A stretch of DNA of 64,000 bases from BCD1 sp965230565 (GCA_965230565.1 CBDDLH010000003.1:310001-374000), one strand, 5' to 3'. Counted from the first letter of the stretch, positions 25,547-34,655 are shown. Translations and numbers: made by a program. Notes: generated by a model from the sequence alone, not told the origin.

Positions 25547-25753
25547 TTACTGTTCAAAAGGTTTTGTGAATATGGGAATGGCTTTCGGGGTATTTTTTTT
25601 TGTAGGTATTGAGTAATGATCGCTCATCAGCCAGTAAGGGTTAAATGTAAACTGTAAAAATCTCCGGTTCCGTAACGATGGTTTTTTGAGCCTGGCAAAG
25701 AATCCCATTAAGTAAAATGCAATACGGAACCAGGAATACCAGTCAAAATACAA
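25547..25753 (-). CDS. Doubtful 68-residue ORF
   Basis: The 623-bp gap between DsrE2 and the next secreted-protein gene has one open frame on the minus strand, starting with TTG. It encodes a hydrophobic head (about 8-20) and a Pro/Asn/Lys-rich tail. It overlaps no other gene and the tail looks protein-like, but there is no recognisable family, promoter or good start. It could be the remnant of a longer gene. The rest of this gap shows only the GTTGCTG repeat. Confidence 0.25.
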   Translation of the reverse strand: MYFDWYSWFRIAFYLMGFFARLKKPSLRNRRFLQFTFNPYWLMSDHYSIPTKKNTPKAIPIFTKPFEQ

Positions 25754-25982
25754 TTTAGTTTTTTCGGGGTTTAATAAAAATGAGAGAAGCCAAAAAACAC
25801 CTTATCTCCAGTCTGGTCAAAGTTCATATCCGCAACATCCTTGATTGAAGACTATTTATTTATCTCGTTATGCTCCCTAAATCCGGTCAAAACTATGGAG
25901 GGTTTTGCGGTAAAGCCAAATTTTAACTTTATTTGGTTATATTTACCTAGTAATTTGAGAGGACTAAACTAAACAACATATT

Positions 25983-26456
25983 ATGAGACTAAATACACAA
26001 CGCTACATTTTGTGCGTAATTACATTTCTTTCCTTTAGCTTTTTTTCATTTGGCCAGCAAACACATATTGTTACGTTACATGTTGATACCGAAAACCTGA
26101 GTATAGATAATGTGGCTTCCGATACCATAAGCACATTTACCGCCGAAAACACTCAAATTGAAAAAGCTTTTCCACCTGAAGAGTTTACCATTATTGTAAA
26201 CCAGGGATCAACTATCGTCTGGGAGGCAACATCAAGCTCTTCCACCGTCGACAAGGTTGAAATCCTCAGGATAGTTAAAGAAGCAGGCCCCAGCATTTTC
26301 AGTTCTGAAGAAATAAGCAAAAATGAACAAGGGAAAATTCAAGGCCTCATCATTAACAAAACATTGAACGAGGCATTTAAATACAAAATCATGTTTCAGG
26401 TGAACGAGACTGGTCCAATATATCAAATTGATCCAAAAATCAAGGTTGGTTCTTAA
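25983..26456 (+). CDS. Small secreted protein of unknown function
   Basis: A signal peptide (1-24, ending FSFGQ) is followed by about 130 residues of predicted beta-strand, with FTIIVNQGSTIVWEATSSSS near the middle, resembling a cupredoxin-like or Ig-like surface domain. No copper ligands (Cys, His, Met cluster) are visible, so electron-transfer activity is unlikely. I recognise no named family. It lies 24 bp upstream of the adenylate cyclase on the same strand; the two could be co-transcribed, suggesting a signalling or surface context (inference). Confidence 0.65.
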   Translation: MRLNTQRYILCVITFLSFSFFSFGQQTHIVTLHVDTENLSIDNVASDTISTFTAENTQIEKAFPPEEFTIIVNQGSTIVWEATSSSSTVDKVEILRIVKEAGPSIFSSEEISKNEQGKIQGLIINKTLNEAFKYKIMFQVNETGPIYQIDPKIKVGS

Positions 26457-26480
26457 AACCCTTCCAAATCGAACTTCAAC

Positions 26481-28304
26481 GTGAAGAGATACCTTTATTC
26501 AGGAACAATAATCCTTTTTGAAAAAGCCTGTTTTCTGCTGGGCTTTTTTTTTATTATTTGTTTACCGGTGACTGGTCAGAATGAAGTCTTTTCCGATAGT
26601 CTGGAAATGGTTTATGAAAAAGGACTTTTCAAAGAGGCGGACCATCTGTCTATTTTAAAAAAATTATCCTATGACCAACCGGACCCAAACAAGGCATTAA
26701 GTTATAGTGAACTGCTTATCGAAACTGCCCGCGATCTGGATTCGGTTGATTATATATTTGATGGCTACATCAACAAAGGAAATGCGCTTACCAAAAAGGG
26801 TGACCTCAGCAGCGCATTGGAGAGTTATTTCGAGGGAGCCAAAATAGCCATTGAAAACGATAACAATGCCGACCAAGGAATCATAAATATCACGATCGCT
26901 GATATTTACTCCATTATGGAGAATCATGAAAAAGCAACTGAATATTACCGGACGGCCATTGGAATTCTGAGGGAAGAAAATGATTCCTTGAATCTGGCTT
27001 CAGCTTTGTTAAATGCAGGTGACGAGTATTTCACTCAGGGAAAACTGGATACCGCCATTTTATTTTTTGAAGAGTCCGGGTCCATCTTCAGGGAAATTGA
27101 TTATTTATTGGGTACGGCTTATAACCTGGGTAATACAGGAATGGTTTATGCCGAGCAGGGAAGAGATGTCCGCGCTTTGGAAGACATTAATCAGGCCATA
27201 CAAATCCTGGAAGGCCTGAATGAGTATCAGCCCATTTCCATATATCTAACTTATATGTCTGATATTTATTTAAAGCGAGGGGATTGGGACAGGGCGCTCA
27301 GTTTTTCGGAATTAAGCCTCGAGCTTTCTCAAAAATACGGATTAAAGAAACAGATCAGTGATGCTTTCTTACAATTGTCCAACTTACATGAACAGGCTGG
27401 CAACCTGGAGGAATACATAGAAAATTATAAGAGCCACATCATTTACAAAGACAGTGTGAGTAACATTTCGACCATCCAGCAGGTAGCAACCATTCGGGCG
27501 GATTTCGAAATTTCTCAAAAGCAAATGGAAGTAGACTTGCTTAATGAGCAAAAGAAAAACCAGCGGATCGTTGTATTCGCTATTTCGGGAGCCTTGATCT
27601 TGCTGGCACTTCTAATTTTTGGGCTTTACAGGCGTAATAGATTTATCAATAAAACCAAGAATATCATTGAGCATGAAAAAAATCGTTCTGAAAAGCTGCT
27701 GCTCAATATTCTGCCTGAAGAAACCGCCCAGGAGTTAAAAGAAAACGGACGGGTGGAAGCCAAAAAATTTGAGTCTGTCACGATCTTGTTCACAGACTTC
27801 AAAAATTTCACCCAATTTGCGGAAAAGTTATCCCCCGAGAAATTGGTCAAAACCCTGGACTACTATTTTTCCAACTTTGATGCAATCATAGAAAAGTATG
27901 GTTTAGAGAAGATCAAAACCATCGGCGATGCGTACATGTGTGTGGCAGGCTTGCCTTTTACCACTGAAGACCACGCAATTAAAATGGTCCACGCTGCCCT
28001 TGAGTTGGCTGAATTTGTCGAAGAGGCCAAGAAAAATATTACCGGCACCAGTTTTGATATCCGCATCGGACTCAATTCCGGCCCTGTGGTAGCCGGTGTG
28101 GTGGGCACCAAAAAATTTGCCTACGACATTTGGGGTGATGCCGTCAACATAGCCTCCCGTATGGAGTCCAAATCCGAACCAGGGAAAGTCAATGTTTCCG
28201 AAAACACCTTTGCCCTGATCAAAGATACCTTCGATTGTGAATACCGGGGTGAGATCGAAGTCAAACATGGCAAGACTTTGAAAATGTATTTTGTGAATGA
28301 TTAG
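26481..28304 (+). CDS. TPR-domain class III adenylate cyclase
   Basis: An N-terminal signal/anchor and periplasmic TPR array (about 60-330) are followed by a coiled-coil linker, one transmembrane helix (about 354-370) and a class III cyclase catalytic domain (about 425-605). Metal aspartates lie in TILFTDFKNF and TIGDAYM. The Lys of IKTIGD and the Asp of YDIWGDAVN are the ATP-specifying pair, so cAMP is the expected product. The start used here reads GTG. It encodes an outside-in sensor whose cAMP could serve Crp-type regulators; no direct link is shown. Confidence 0.88.
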   Translation: MKRYLYSGTIILFEKACFLLGFFFIICLPVTGQNEVFSDSLEMVYEKGLFKEADHLSILKKLSYDQPDPNKALSYSELLIETARDLDSVDYIFDGYINKGNALTKKGDLSSALESYFEGAKIAIENDNNADQGIINITIADIYSIMENHEKATEYYRTAIGILREENDSLNLASALLNAGDEYFTQGKLDTAILFFEESGSIFREIDYLLGTAYNLGNTGMVYAEQGRDVRALEDINQAIQILEGLNEYQPISIYLTYMSDIYLKRGDWDRALSFSELSLELSQKYGLKKQISDAFLQLSNLHEQAGNLEEYIENYKSHIIYKDSVSNISTIQQVATIRADFEISQKQMEVDLLNEQKKNQRIVVFAISGALILLALLIFGLYRRNRFINKTKNIIEHEKNRSEKLLLNILPEETAQELKENGRVEAKKFESVTILFTDFKNFTQFAEKLSPEKLVKTLDYYFSNFDAIIEKYGLEKIKTIGDAYMCVAGLPFTTEDHAIKMVHAALELAEFVEEAKKNITGTSFDIRIGLNSGPVVAGVVGTKKFAYDIWGDAVNIASRMESKSEPGKVNVSENTFALIKDTFDCEYRGEIEVKHGKTLKMYFVND

Positions 28305-28468
28305 TAAGAGTAGAGGGTGATGGGATTGTTTAAAGGGGACTGTTTGTCAGTAGTTAATGTTACCTGTCAATTCAAAATATTGTGGAGATTCCCTATACAC
28401 AAAAGACCAATATGGTTAGGAGGAAATATTGAATTAACCAAAAATGGCAGGCTGGAGATTGGGGGAGG

Positions 28469-28486
28469 TTACTTTCCAATACAGAA
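28469..28486 (-). repeat. Candidate attachment site: displaced copy of the mnmE 3' end
   Basis: On the minus strand it reads TTCTGTATTGGAAAGTAA, which translates FCIGK-stop exactly like the end of MnmE. It matches 34638-34655 at 15 of 18 positions in the same orientation. Outside the 18 bp there is no similarity to mnmE. It lies in a 599-bp gap (28305-28903) with no convincing gene; one 75-codon frame at 28317-28544 overlaps it and is judged doubtful. Confidence 0.6.
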
Positions 28487-28903
28487 AGTTATTAGCTTTG
28501 ATTATCAGCTAGTTAGGGGCATTGAGGTACAAATAGGGTACTGAATTTTGCTGTCTTTCCTGAAATTTCGTGATTTATTGGGCAAAAAAATTAAAAATGA
28601 CCTCTATATCCATCATTTCTTATTGGTGATTTTTATCAATATTCCCCTGTATTATTATTGTTAAATTTGAACTTGTCTCATCCAATTCCATTAAACTTTG
28701 CAGAAGCTATTTTATAATTAATTATAGAAGGCAAAATTCAAACAGTTACCTCCTAAGTTCAGAGGACTAATTAACACTATCTATCGAGGTTTAACTTGAG
28801 TCTCATTTTATTTTTCTGAAGTTGAAATAAAGTGGCATAACTAGGAATAGATATTCTTTTCACTTAGAAACAACGTATTATTTTTTCACGAAAAACTAAA
28901 AAT

Positions 28904-29683
28904 ATGAAAATTACATTGCAAAAAACCATAACATGGGTGATAATTTTAATATTACATCTTGGGGTCTACTACCATACAGATGCAATCAATCCAATAAATC
29001 CGCCAGATAAAAATCAAACAATAAAAACCACTGTAGATCTGGTAAATACGTCAAACTCTGATTTTGAAAATTTGCTTGAAAGAAAGTTGAACTGGAAAGA
29101 AAAAATCGGATTAAAAATTTTACGCAAAAAATTAAAGAAAGAATTAAAGAAAAATCCTGAATTAAGTAACCTTGAACCCTCAAATTTATTTAAAACCGGA
29201 TGTTCTAAAATTGTTTTTAAATCTGGCGAGGTCATAGAAGCCGATATTATTCAAATAACTCCTACTGAAATAAAATATAAAAGGTGCGGAAAGCCCAATG
29301 ATCCCGAAATTATAGTCCTAAAAGAAGAAGTTTTCAGTGTACAGGCTGAAGATGGTGCGATCCTTTATAAAAGTCAGGCGGCAAATTCAAATACACCTGA
29401 TTTTTACAATACAAATAGCACCACTAACTCAAACAGCAAACCTATTACTGATAGTCTAGCGACTATTTCCTTCATAGCCGGAATAGCTGGAGTATTATTA
29501 AGCCTACTATTAAGTGTATTAGTTGGAGTAATTTTGTCTAGTGTTGGATTAATTCTTGCAATAATAAGCATTGGTCGAATTAGACGTAACCCTGAAAAAT
29601 TTTCAGGGGCTGGATTGGCTTCAGGTGCAATAATTGCTTGGTTCGTAACTATTATTTTTCTCCTACTATTATTTATTCTTTAA
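28904..29683 (+). CDS. Membrane protein with DUF4190-like C-terminus
   Basis: A signal or anchor helix (about 8-25) leads to a charged linker and a small beta domain (about 105-150, with VFKSGEVIEADIIQITPTEI), which resembles domains that read stress or polysaccharide genes in Bacteroidota lipoproteins. Two C-terminal transmembrane helices (about 188-226 and 240-258) with a RIRRNPEKFSGAGLASGA turn match DUF4190. Function is unknown. The gene is A+T-rich and falls inside the interval bounded by the two candidate attachment sites. Confidence 0.65.
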   Translation: MKITLQKTITWVIILILHLGVYYHTDAINPINPPDKNQTIKTTVDLVNTSNSDFENLLERKLNWKEKIGLKILRKKLKKELKKNPELSNLEPSNLFKTGCSKIVFKSGEVIEADIIQITPTEIKYKRCGKPNDPEIIVLKEEVFSVQAEDGAILYKSQAANSNTPDFYNTNSTTNSNSKPITDSLATISFIAGIAGVLLSLLLSVLVGVILSSVGLILAIISIGRIRRNPEKFSGAGLASGAIIAWFVTIIFLLLLFIL

Positions 29684-29714
29684 TTATAGCTATGTTTAAA
29701 TAAGCGTTGATTTT

Positions 29715-29776
29715 TTCATGATCTAGTTATATGTTCATTTTTATATTGAATGATTGACTTATTTCTAGATCATGAA
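29715..29776. repeat. Perfect 12-bp inverted repeat
   Basis: TTCATGATCTAG (29715-29726) and CTAGATCATGAA (29765-29776) are exact reverse complements separated by 38 bp. It lies between the DUF4190 gene and the UDG-like gene. It may be a loose terminator, an operator or the end of a sub-element. Confidence 0.6.
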
Positions 29777-29865
29777 TTTCCATATACTACTATTAAGATT
29801 TTTCTTAACATGAGATTCCCGGATAGTAAGAGACTCTACCCCCGAATAAAAACAAAACTTCTATC

Positions 29866-30813
29866 ATGAGAACCAATGAAGCATTTCGTGAATACCTAGA
29901 AAACAAATTCGGAAAAGTAGTTGATTATTTGCTTGAAGATTCAAAAAAGGAAAAAAGCCTCAAATTAAAAAGCGGAAACGATGAGGAACTCTATAACCTA
30001 AAAGGAAAACATAAAGAAAATAACAGGCAGCAGGTAGAGACTCATACAAAAGATAAATTCCCGAATTTTTCCAATCAACCTGAATGGGAAGGAGATCCCT
30101 TCCCTGGCTGGGCATTTGATTTCCCCGGTTGGATTGGCTCTTTGGATTTCAAAGGTGATACACCTACCCGTGACATTATGGTTATTGGTCTTGAACCACA
30201 TATCCAAAAACGCTTTTATCAAGTAACTTATGGTTTTCGTAAACCACACCCTGACTATTTCAAGGATCAGGAACAACTTACCGATAATAAGAATTTGCAT
30301 AATAACTTAAAGGCATTATTTGGAAACGAAAATGAAGCCGCTGAGGACTTTTACAAAAAGTTTTATGTTACCGACATGTGCTTTTTTGCTCCCAAAGGAA
30401 ATGCAAATTTCATTGAACGGGTAAAACCAAAATGGAGTGAGGTCAGGGAAAATGTAGCAACCAAACTCTTAAGACAAGAAATCGAATTCATTGCTCCTAA
30501 AATAATAATCTCTTCCGGTTTGGTGATCGCTGATTTTGTGGATAACAAAATTTTGAAAAACATTGCTACGCCTATCGAATGGATTCCTCCACAGAATCTA
30601 TGGAAGGAATCTGACTCTCTTCGGAACCTACCTTTTATTTCCTTATATGGTCAGGGTGAAGCGGAGGAAGGAAAATCTAAACCAAGGTTTATTCACGTAG
30701 GAGTTCCTCATTTGGCCAGTGGGCTTACACAGCAATATTGGACGAATGGGAATCGAGATGAATTACGAAAGAGCTTGAATAAGTTTATGGAAGAAAATGA
30801 CCTTAGTTTTTAA
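29866..30813 (+). CDS. Protein with possible uracil-DNA-glycosylase-like fold
   Basis: I do not recognise an exact family. The core (about 95-290) follows the order of the UDG superfamily: an IMVIGLEPH strand-loop, a YVTDMCFFAPKG strand, LLRQEIEFIAPKIIISSGLV (the helix-strand that precedes the second motif), and a late FIHVGVPHLASG with His-Leu-Ala-Ser-Gly like the leucine-loop motif HPS. The N-terminal 90 residues are charged. Catalytic identity is not established. It is A+T-rich, upstream of nuclease genes, and a fragment of it is duplicated at 32070-32155. A role in DNA base surveillance or defence is inferred. Confidence 0.5.
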   Translation: MRTNEAFREYLENKFGKVVDYLLEDSKKEKSLKLKSGNDEELYNLKGKHKENNRQQVETHTKDKFPNFSNQPEWEGDPFPGWAFDFPGWIGSLDFKGDTPTRDIMVIGLEPHIQKRFYQVTYGFRKPHPDYFKDQEQLTDNKNLHNNLKALFGNENEAAEDFYKKFYVTDMCFFAPKGNANFIERVKPKWSEVRENVATKLLRQEIEFIAPKIIISSGLVIADFVDNKILKNIATPIEWIPPQNLWKESDSLRNLPFISLYGQGEAEEGKSKPRFIHVGVPHLASGLTQQYWTNGNRDELRKSLNKFMEENDLSF

Positions 30814-30854
30814 GCCACCAATATTGCCTTCTCAAAAAATGAAAATTTACAATT

Positions 30855-31962
30855 ATGAATCAACAATTCAAGGGATTCTTTTTATGCTGCTTCGTTTTGC
30901 TTTCTTTCAATCTCATATTTACGAGTTGCAATAACCAGGAAAATGATCTTTCATTTAAAGGTAATATCGGGGATTATGAGGCCAGAATTACACTGCAAAA
31001 TAAGGGAAGTAAATTCAAAGGTGAGTTCACATATATTAACCTTGATCGCCCAAAAATTAAATTGGAAGGTGTATTGGAAGGAGATAAATTAAGACTTTCT
31101 GAATTTGATGATGAGGGAGAACTTACTGGCATCTTTAACGGCAAATTCGACTTTGAGACCTACAAAGGTCAGTGGTTCTTCCCCGGGAAGGATAAAAAAG
31201 TAGCTTTCTTTTTTACTAAAGTACAAGAAAAAGTACCCGAAAAAATCACCCCAAAACAAACTAATAAAAATACAACCGATGTTACATTCGAAAACCTTGA
31301 ACCTCAAAAGTTGCTAAAATACTTTTTTAAAGATGCTTCCCTTATTGGTTCCAAACAAGCGAGATATAAAAAAGATAGATGGGACATTGAAGTTGAATAT
31401 TTAAAAACAGAGTATTTTGAAAAGAACGATCAGGATTACGCACTTGTTTTTTTTTGGTAATTATAAGCTCATAGATGGAGAAAGAGATGGCTGCCATGTG
31501 TGTAAAGGGTTTTTGAGTTTGGCTCGATTAAAAAAATCAAAAAAAGGATGGAGTTTGAAAGATTTTGTTAATGATTGTGAATGCGTAACTGGAGATTGGG
31601 GAAAAATTGATATTCCTTCCCTTATAAATATTGAAGGCTTTTATTTTTTTAAATCATACGGTAATTACATCGCTCAAGGCTATGAATATACTTACCAACA
31701 CTATTTAAACACTGAAACGTATAAGCCAGTATTGCTCCCCATTGAAGGAGCTGATAATGAAGGCGCTTTTCCAGAAGGGTCTGAAGAAATATTTTCTTAT
31801 AACACTTATGCTGATTTCAAAAAAGTCAATGGTAAACTATTAGCTATTTTAAAAACAGAGGGAACAAAATTAGACGAAAAAACAAAAAAGATAGTAACCG
31901 TTGATGAAGAAGTAATTTATGAATATAACCCAAGAAAATTGATTTTTGAAAAACAAAAATAA
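30855..31962 (+). pseudogene. Lipoprotein gene split by a single-base frameshift in a T9 tract
   Basis: The first frame (30855-31460) begins with a lipoprotein signal ending FTSCN and a beta-rich domain. It stops just after nine Ts (31447-31455). Removing one T joins it smoothly to the second frame, reading ALVFFGNYKLIDGERDG, which runs to 31962, giving about 368 residues. The C-terminal half has HVCKGF and CECVTGDW cysteines and ends EYNPRKLIFEKQK. Frameshift cause is open: mutation, assembly error, or slipped-strand switching. Function is unknown. Confidence 0.7.
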
Positions 31963-31992
31963 TTTCGCTTTCCGAAGACAAATAATCAGATC

Positions 31993-32155
31993 ATGCCCAT
32001 ACCAAAACACGACGAACTCAGAGTCCCCGCACTACAATTACTGGTAGATCAGGGAACACTAAAATGTCCGATTCTATTGATAATTAATTTTTGAAAAAAA
32101 TTGCTGAACCTATTGAATGGATTCCTCAATAAGATTTATGGATGGGCACAGAATG
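31993..32155 (+). pseudogene. Composite relic: mrr 5' end fused to a UDG-like fragment
   Basis: 31993-32064 copies the first 72 bases of mrr (33695-33766), starting ATGCCCATACCAAAACACGA, with a few changes. 32070-32155 copies 30531-30616 of the UDG-like gene, including a TGAATGGATTCCTC word, and carries in-frame stops. Both source genes are intact nearby. This is a decayed earlier cassette or a recombination scar. Confidence 0.8.
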
Positions 32156-32196
32156 AAAATATGACCTAATTTTCCAGATACTATTAAACTACCTCT

Positions 32197-32889
32197 ATGA
32201 ATTATCAAATATTCGACCATGATGACCAGGCATATTTCTCCTGGGTGAATCAAAATCCGGAGGGTTACGTATTGAATACAGGAAAGAGTAATAACTCAAA
32301 GTATTACATGATCCATAAAGCAGATTGTTCACATATCAGAAATCCATTAAAAAGATATCCTCCCGGAGGGTTTACAGAAAGGGATGAAATGAAAGTTTGT
32401 TCTAAAGAACCAGGCCACCTTTTAGCCTTTATTGAACAAAACAGACCGATAAAAGGCATTAAAGTTAACAATTGTAAATCATGTAATTCAATTGGAAGTA
32501 ATATTCTAATAGATAATGTTTTCCCAGAACAAATACTTCCTAAAAAGAAATTTTTTGAAGGAGCCCAGAAAACCATTACTGTTGTATCATATGAAAGAGA
32601 CCAAGATGCCAGAAATGAGTGTATCAGGGTTCATGGTGCAAAATGTAAGGTTTGTGATTTCAACTTTGAAAAAAAATATGGGATTCTTGGTCGGGGATTT
32701 ATCCACGTGCATCATTTGGTACCAATATCACAAATTGGTGAGACTTATAAAATAGATCCTATTAACGACCTCGTTCCAGTTTGTCCAAATTGCCACGCCA
32801 TGCTTCATAGAGGGGGAAAAGGACCATTGGAAATTGAAGAATTAAAGGAAATTCTTTTAAAGAATTCAAGCAATAATAAATACTTATGA
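32197..32889 (+). CDS. HNH endonuclease (McrA-like)
   Basis: The C-terminal HNH domain is complete: Cys150 and Cys153 (CKVCDF), the catalytic HVHHLVPIS histidines (170-173), Asn/Asp around 190-191, and the CPNCHAMLH zinc and histidine set (196-204). The N-terminal half (1-110) carries a separate Cys group (44, 68, 93, 96), possibly a second zinc site for target recognition. McrA-like HNH enzymes cut modified DNA. The stop overlaps the next gene's start by 4 nt (ATGA), implying translational coupling. Substrate specificity is inferred, not shown. Confidence 0.8.
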   Translation: MNYQIFDHDDQAYFSWVNQNPEGYVLNTGKSNNSKYYMIHKADCSHIRNPLKRYPPGGFTERDEMKVCSKEPGHLLAFIEQNRPIKGIKVNNCKSCNSIGSNILIDNVFPEQILPKKKFFEGAQKTITVVSYERDQDARNECIRVHGAKCKVCDFNFEKKYGILGRGFIHVHHLVPISQIGETYKIDPINDLVPVCPNCHAMLHRGGKGPLEIEELKEILLKNSSNNKYL

Positions 32890-33653
32890 AAGACTTCCTG
32901 AAAAGCTGGATTCCAAAGATCAAAAATTACAGTGCTGCATTGGACAGCCTGTCAAAGTTATATGATCAGCCCTGGGTATTGCTTAACGAACAAGATGATC
33001 ATATTAAGATCATCTTTCAATCCGAAGGTCGATTGATCATTTCCAAAAATGGCGAAGTCTCAGATGGAACCTGGCAATTACTTCAGGCAGCTCAATCCAT
33101 CTTATTGGAAATGGGTTCCAAAAAAAGATTGTATAATCACCAGTTCATTGATAATGGCATCCTGATTCTCAAACAAGATGGGATTGAAAATGATTTTTTT
33201 GTTTTGGCTAATTCAGTGATTGTTCCGGATCTTGATGTGGAAAAATATTTGGAAACTAAATACCGAAAAAGTTTAGACGCCGAAGCTATGCCTCTGGAAA
33301 ATTATGAGAGTGAAATACCTTTAAAAAATGGAATGAATCTCCAGATTATTCAATATTTAGGTTATTCGGGAAGTACCCAAGTAAGAATCAATAATTTAAT
33401 ACCTGAAAATGGATTTTATCGAGCAAAAAATTCAAATCGTTTATTTGAAATAAAAGATGGGAAAATTGACATGGAGTATTACATCGAAAAACATAAACAA
33501 GATGATGGAAGAATCATTGAAATAAGCGGTAGTAGATTAGATGGTATTCGAACGGGGTGTCCCGTTTGGTTAAATGATTCGTTTGCACCTGATGGAGTAT
33601 ACAAAAAAGGTTGGTTTTCAACCATTAGGGTCAAAAGTGGGAGAATCATTTAA
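32886..33653 (+). CDS. Unknown protein coupled to the HNH nuclease
   Basis: I do not recognise a family. It is a 255-residue soluble protein with an N-terminal helical bundle, a beta-rich middle (SEGRLIISKNGEVSDGTWQL near 45-65) and a C-terminal ligand-like domain ending WFSTIRVKSGRII. No catalytic motif is evident. The 4-nt overlap with the HNH gene and the 41-bp gap to mrr place it in one transcription unit. A recognition, inhibitor or accessory role for the nuclease pair is possible but unsupported by motif evidence. Confidence 0.6.
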   Translation: MKDFLKSWIPKIKNYSAALDSLSKLYDQPWVLLNEQDDHIKIIFQSEGRLIISKNGEVSDGTWQLLQAAQSILLEMGSKKRLYNHQFIDNGILILKQDGIENDFFVLANSVIVPDLDVEKYLETKYRKSLDAEAMPLENYESEIPLKNGMNLQIIQYLGYSGSTQVRINNLIPENGFYRAKNSNRLFEIKDGKIDMEYYIEKHKQDDGRIIEISGSRLDGIRTGCPVWLNDSFAPDGVYKKGWFSTIRVKSGRII

Positions 33654-33694
33654 ATTGGAAAATTACAAATATTTTTGGATAAAAAGCTACAACA

Positions 33695-34624
33695 ATGCCC
33701 ATACCAAAACACGACGAACTCAGAGTCCCAGTAATGAAATTACTGGTAGATCAGGGAACACTAAAAACAGATGATTTTGTTGAACCTCTGGCAAAACTTT
33801 TTCAATTAACAGAGGAAGAAATTGAAGAATGGTATCCTTCCGGAAATAAACAGATATTCCGGGATCGCATTTCCTGGGCACTCAGTTATTTGAATATGTC
33901 CGGACTTTTAGATAAACCTAGGCGAGGTGTTTTCAGAATCAATGAAAAAGGAAAAGAACTGTTAAGAACTCCGGATAAGGTCAATGATTATATCCAAAAA
34001 CAACTCGAAATCCGGGAGCCAACCAGGCAAAAGAAACAAACTACAGAGGATAAAATTGCCTTGGACGATACCTCTTCCGATCAGACACCACAAGAGAAAC
34101 TATATGCTTCTTTTGAAAATATTCGGAAATCCATTTATTCGGAAATTCTGACGACCATCCTGAGTAAAACACCCTATGAATTTGAACGATTGGTGGTAAT
34201 GCTTCTACAAAAAATGGGTTATGGTGGAGAAATAAAAAATTCCGGTCTGGTAACTCAGTCTACTAATGATGGTGGTATTGATGGCATTATTAAAGAGGAC
34301 GTATTGGGTCTTGGCCGAATTCATATCCAGGCGAAAAGATTTAATTTAGATACCTCCATCAGCCGTCCGGAAATTCAAAAATTTGTTGGCGCTCTCGCCG
34401 TGGCGCAATCTAATAAGGGTGTTTTTATTACTACCTCTTCATTTTCTCCTGGAGCTATTGAATATGCTGAGAGTCTTAATGGATCAACTACTGTTGTCCT
34501 TATTGATGGCAACGACCTGGCCAGATATATCTATGATTTTGGATTAGGTATGCAGGTGGAACAGACCTTTGAGATCAAACGGCTTGATGCTGATTTTTGG
34601 GATAGATTTAAGGATGTGGAGTAA
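33695..34624 (+). CDS. mrr: Mrr-type restriction endonuclease (type IV)
   Basis: N-terminal winged-helix Mrr_N domain (about 1-95, WYPSGNKQIFRDRISWALSY) and C-terminal Mrr_cat nuclease domain (about 155-300). The PD-(D/E)XK-type site is seen as Glu162/164, Asp196 in NDGGIDGII and the Gln212-x-Lys214 motif IQAK. Mrr enzymes cut methylated DNA and are silent or toxic depending on host methylation. Length 309 is normal. It ends 13 bp before mnmE's 3' end, tail to tail, and its 5' end is duplicated in the relic at 31993. Confidence 0.92.
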   Translation: MPIPKHDELRVPVMKLLVDQGTLKTDDFVEPLAKLFQLTEEEIEEWYPSGNKQIFRDRISWALSYLNMSGLLDKPRRGVFRINEKGKELLRTPDKVNDYIQKQLEIREPTRQKKQTTEDKIALDDTSSDQTPQEKLYASFENIRKSIYSEILTTILSKTPYEFERLVVMLLQKMGYGGEIKNSGLVTQSTNDGGIDGIIKEDVLGLGRIHIQAKRFNLDTSISRPEIQKFVGALAVAQSNKGVFITTSSFSPGAIEYAESLNGSTTVVLIDGNDLARYIYDFGLGMQVEQTFEIKRLDADFWDRFKDVE

Positions 34625-34637
34625 TATTTTTAGCACA

Positions 34638-34655
34638 CTACTTCCCAATACAAAA
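34638..34655 (-). repeat. Candidate attachment site: 3' end of mnmE
   Basis: On the minus strand TTTTGTATTGGGAAGTAG encodes the invariant FCIGK-stop of MnmE. From memory, the SGI1 island family integrates into exactly this 18-bp 3' end of trmE/mnmE (TTCTGTATTGGGAAGTAA in Salmonella). The partner repeat is at 28469-28486. Confidence 0.6.

Noticed and set aside
28317..28544. 75-codon plus-strand ORF in the gap after the adenylate cyclase
   Set aside because: No family, no promoter or start support, and it overlaps the mnmE-end repeat; composition is like the surrounding gap.
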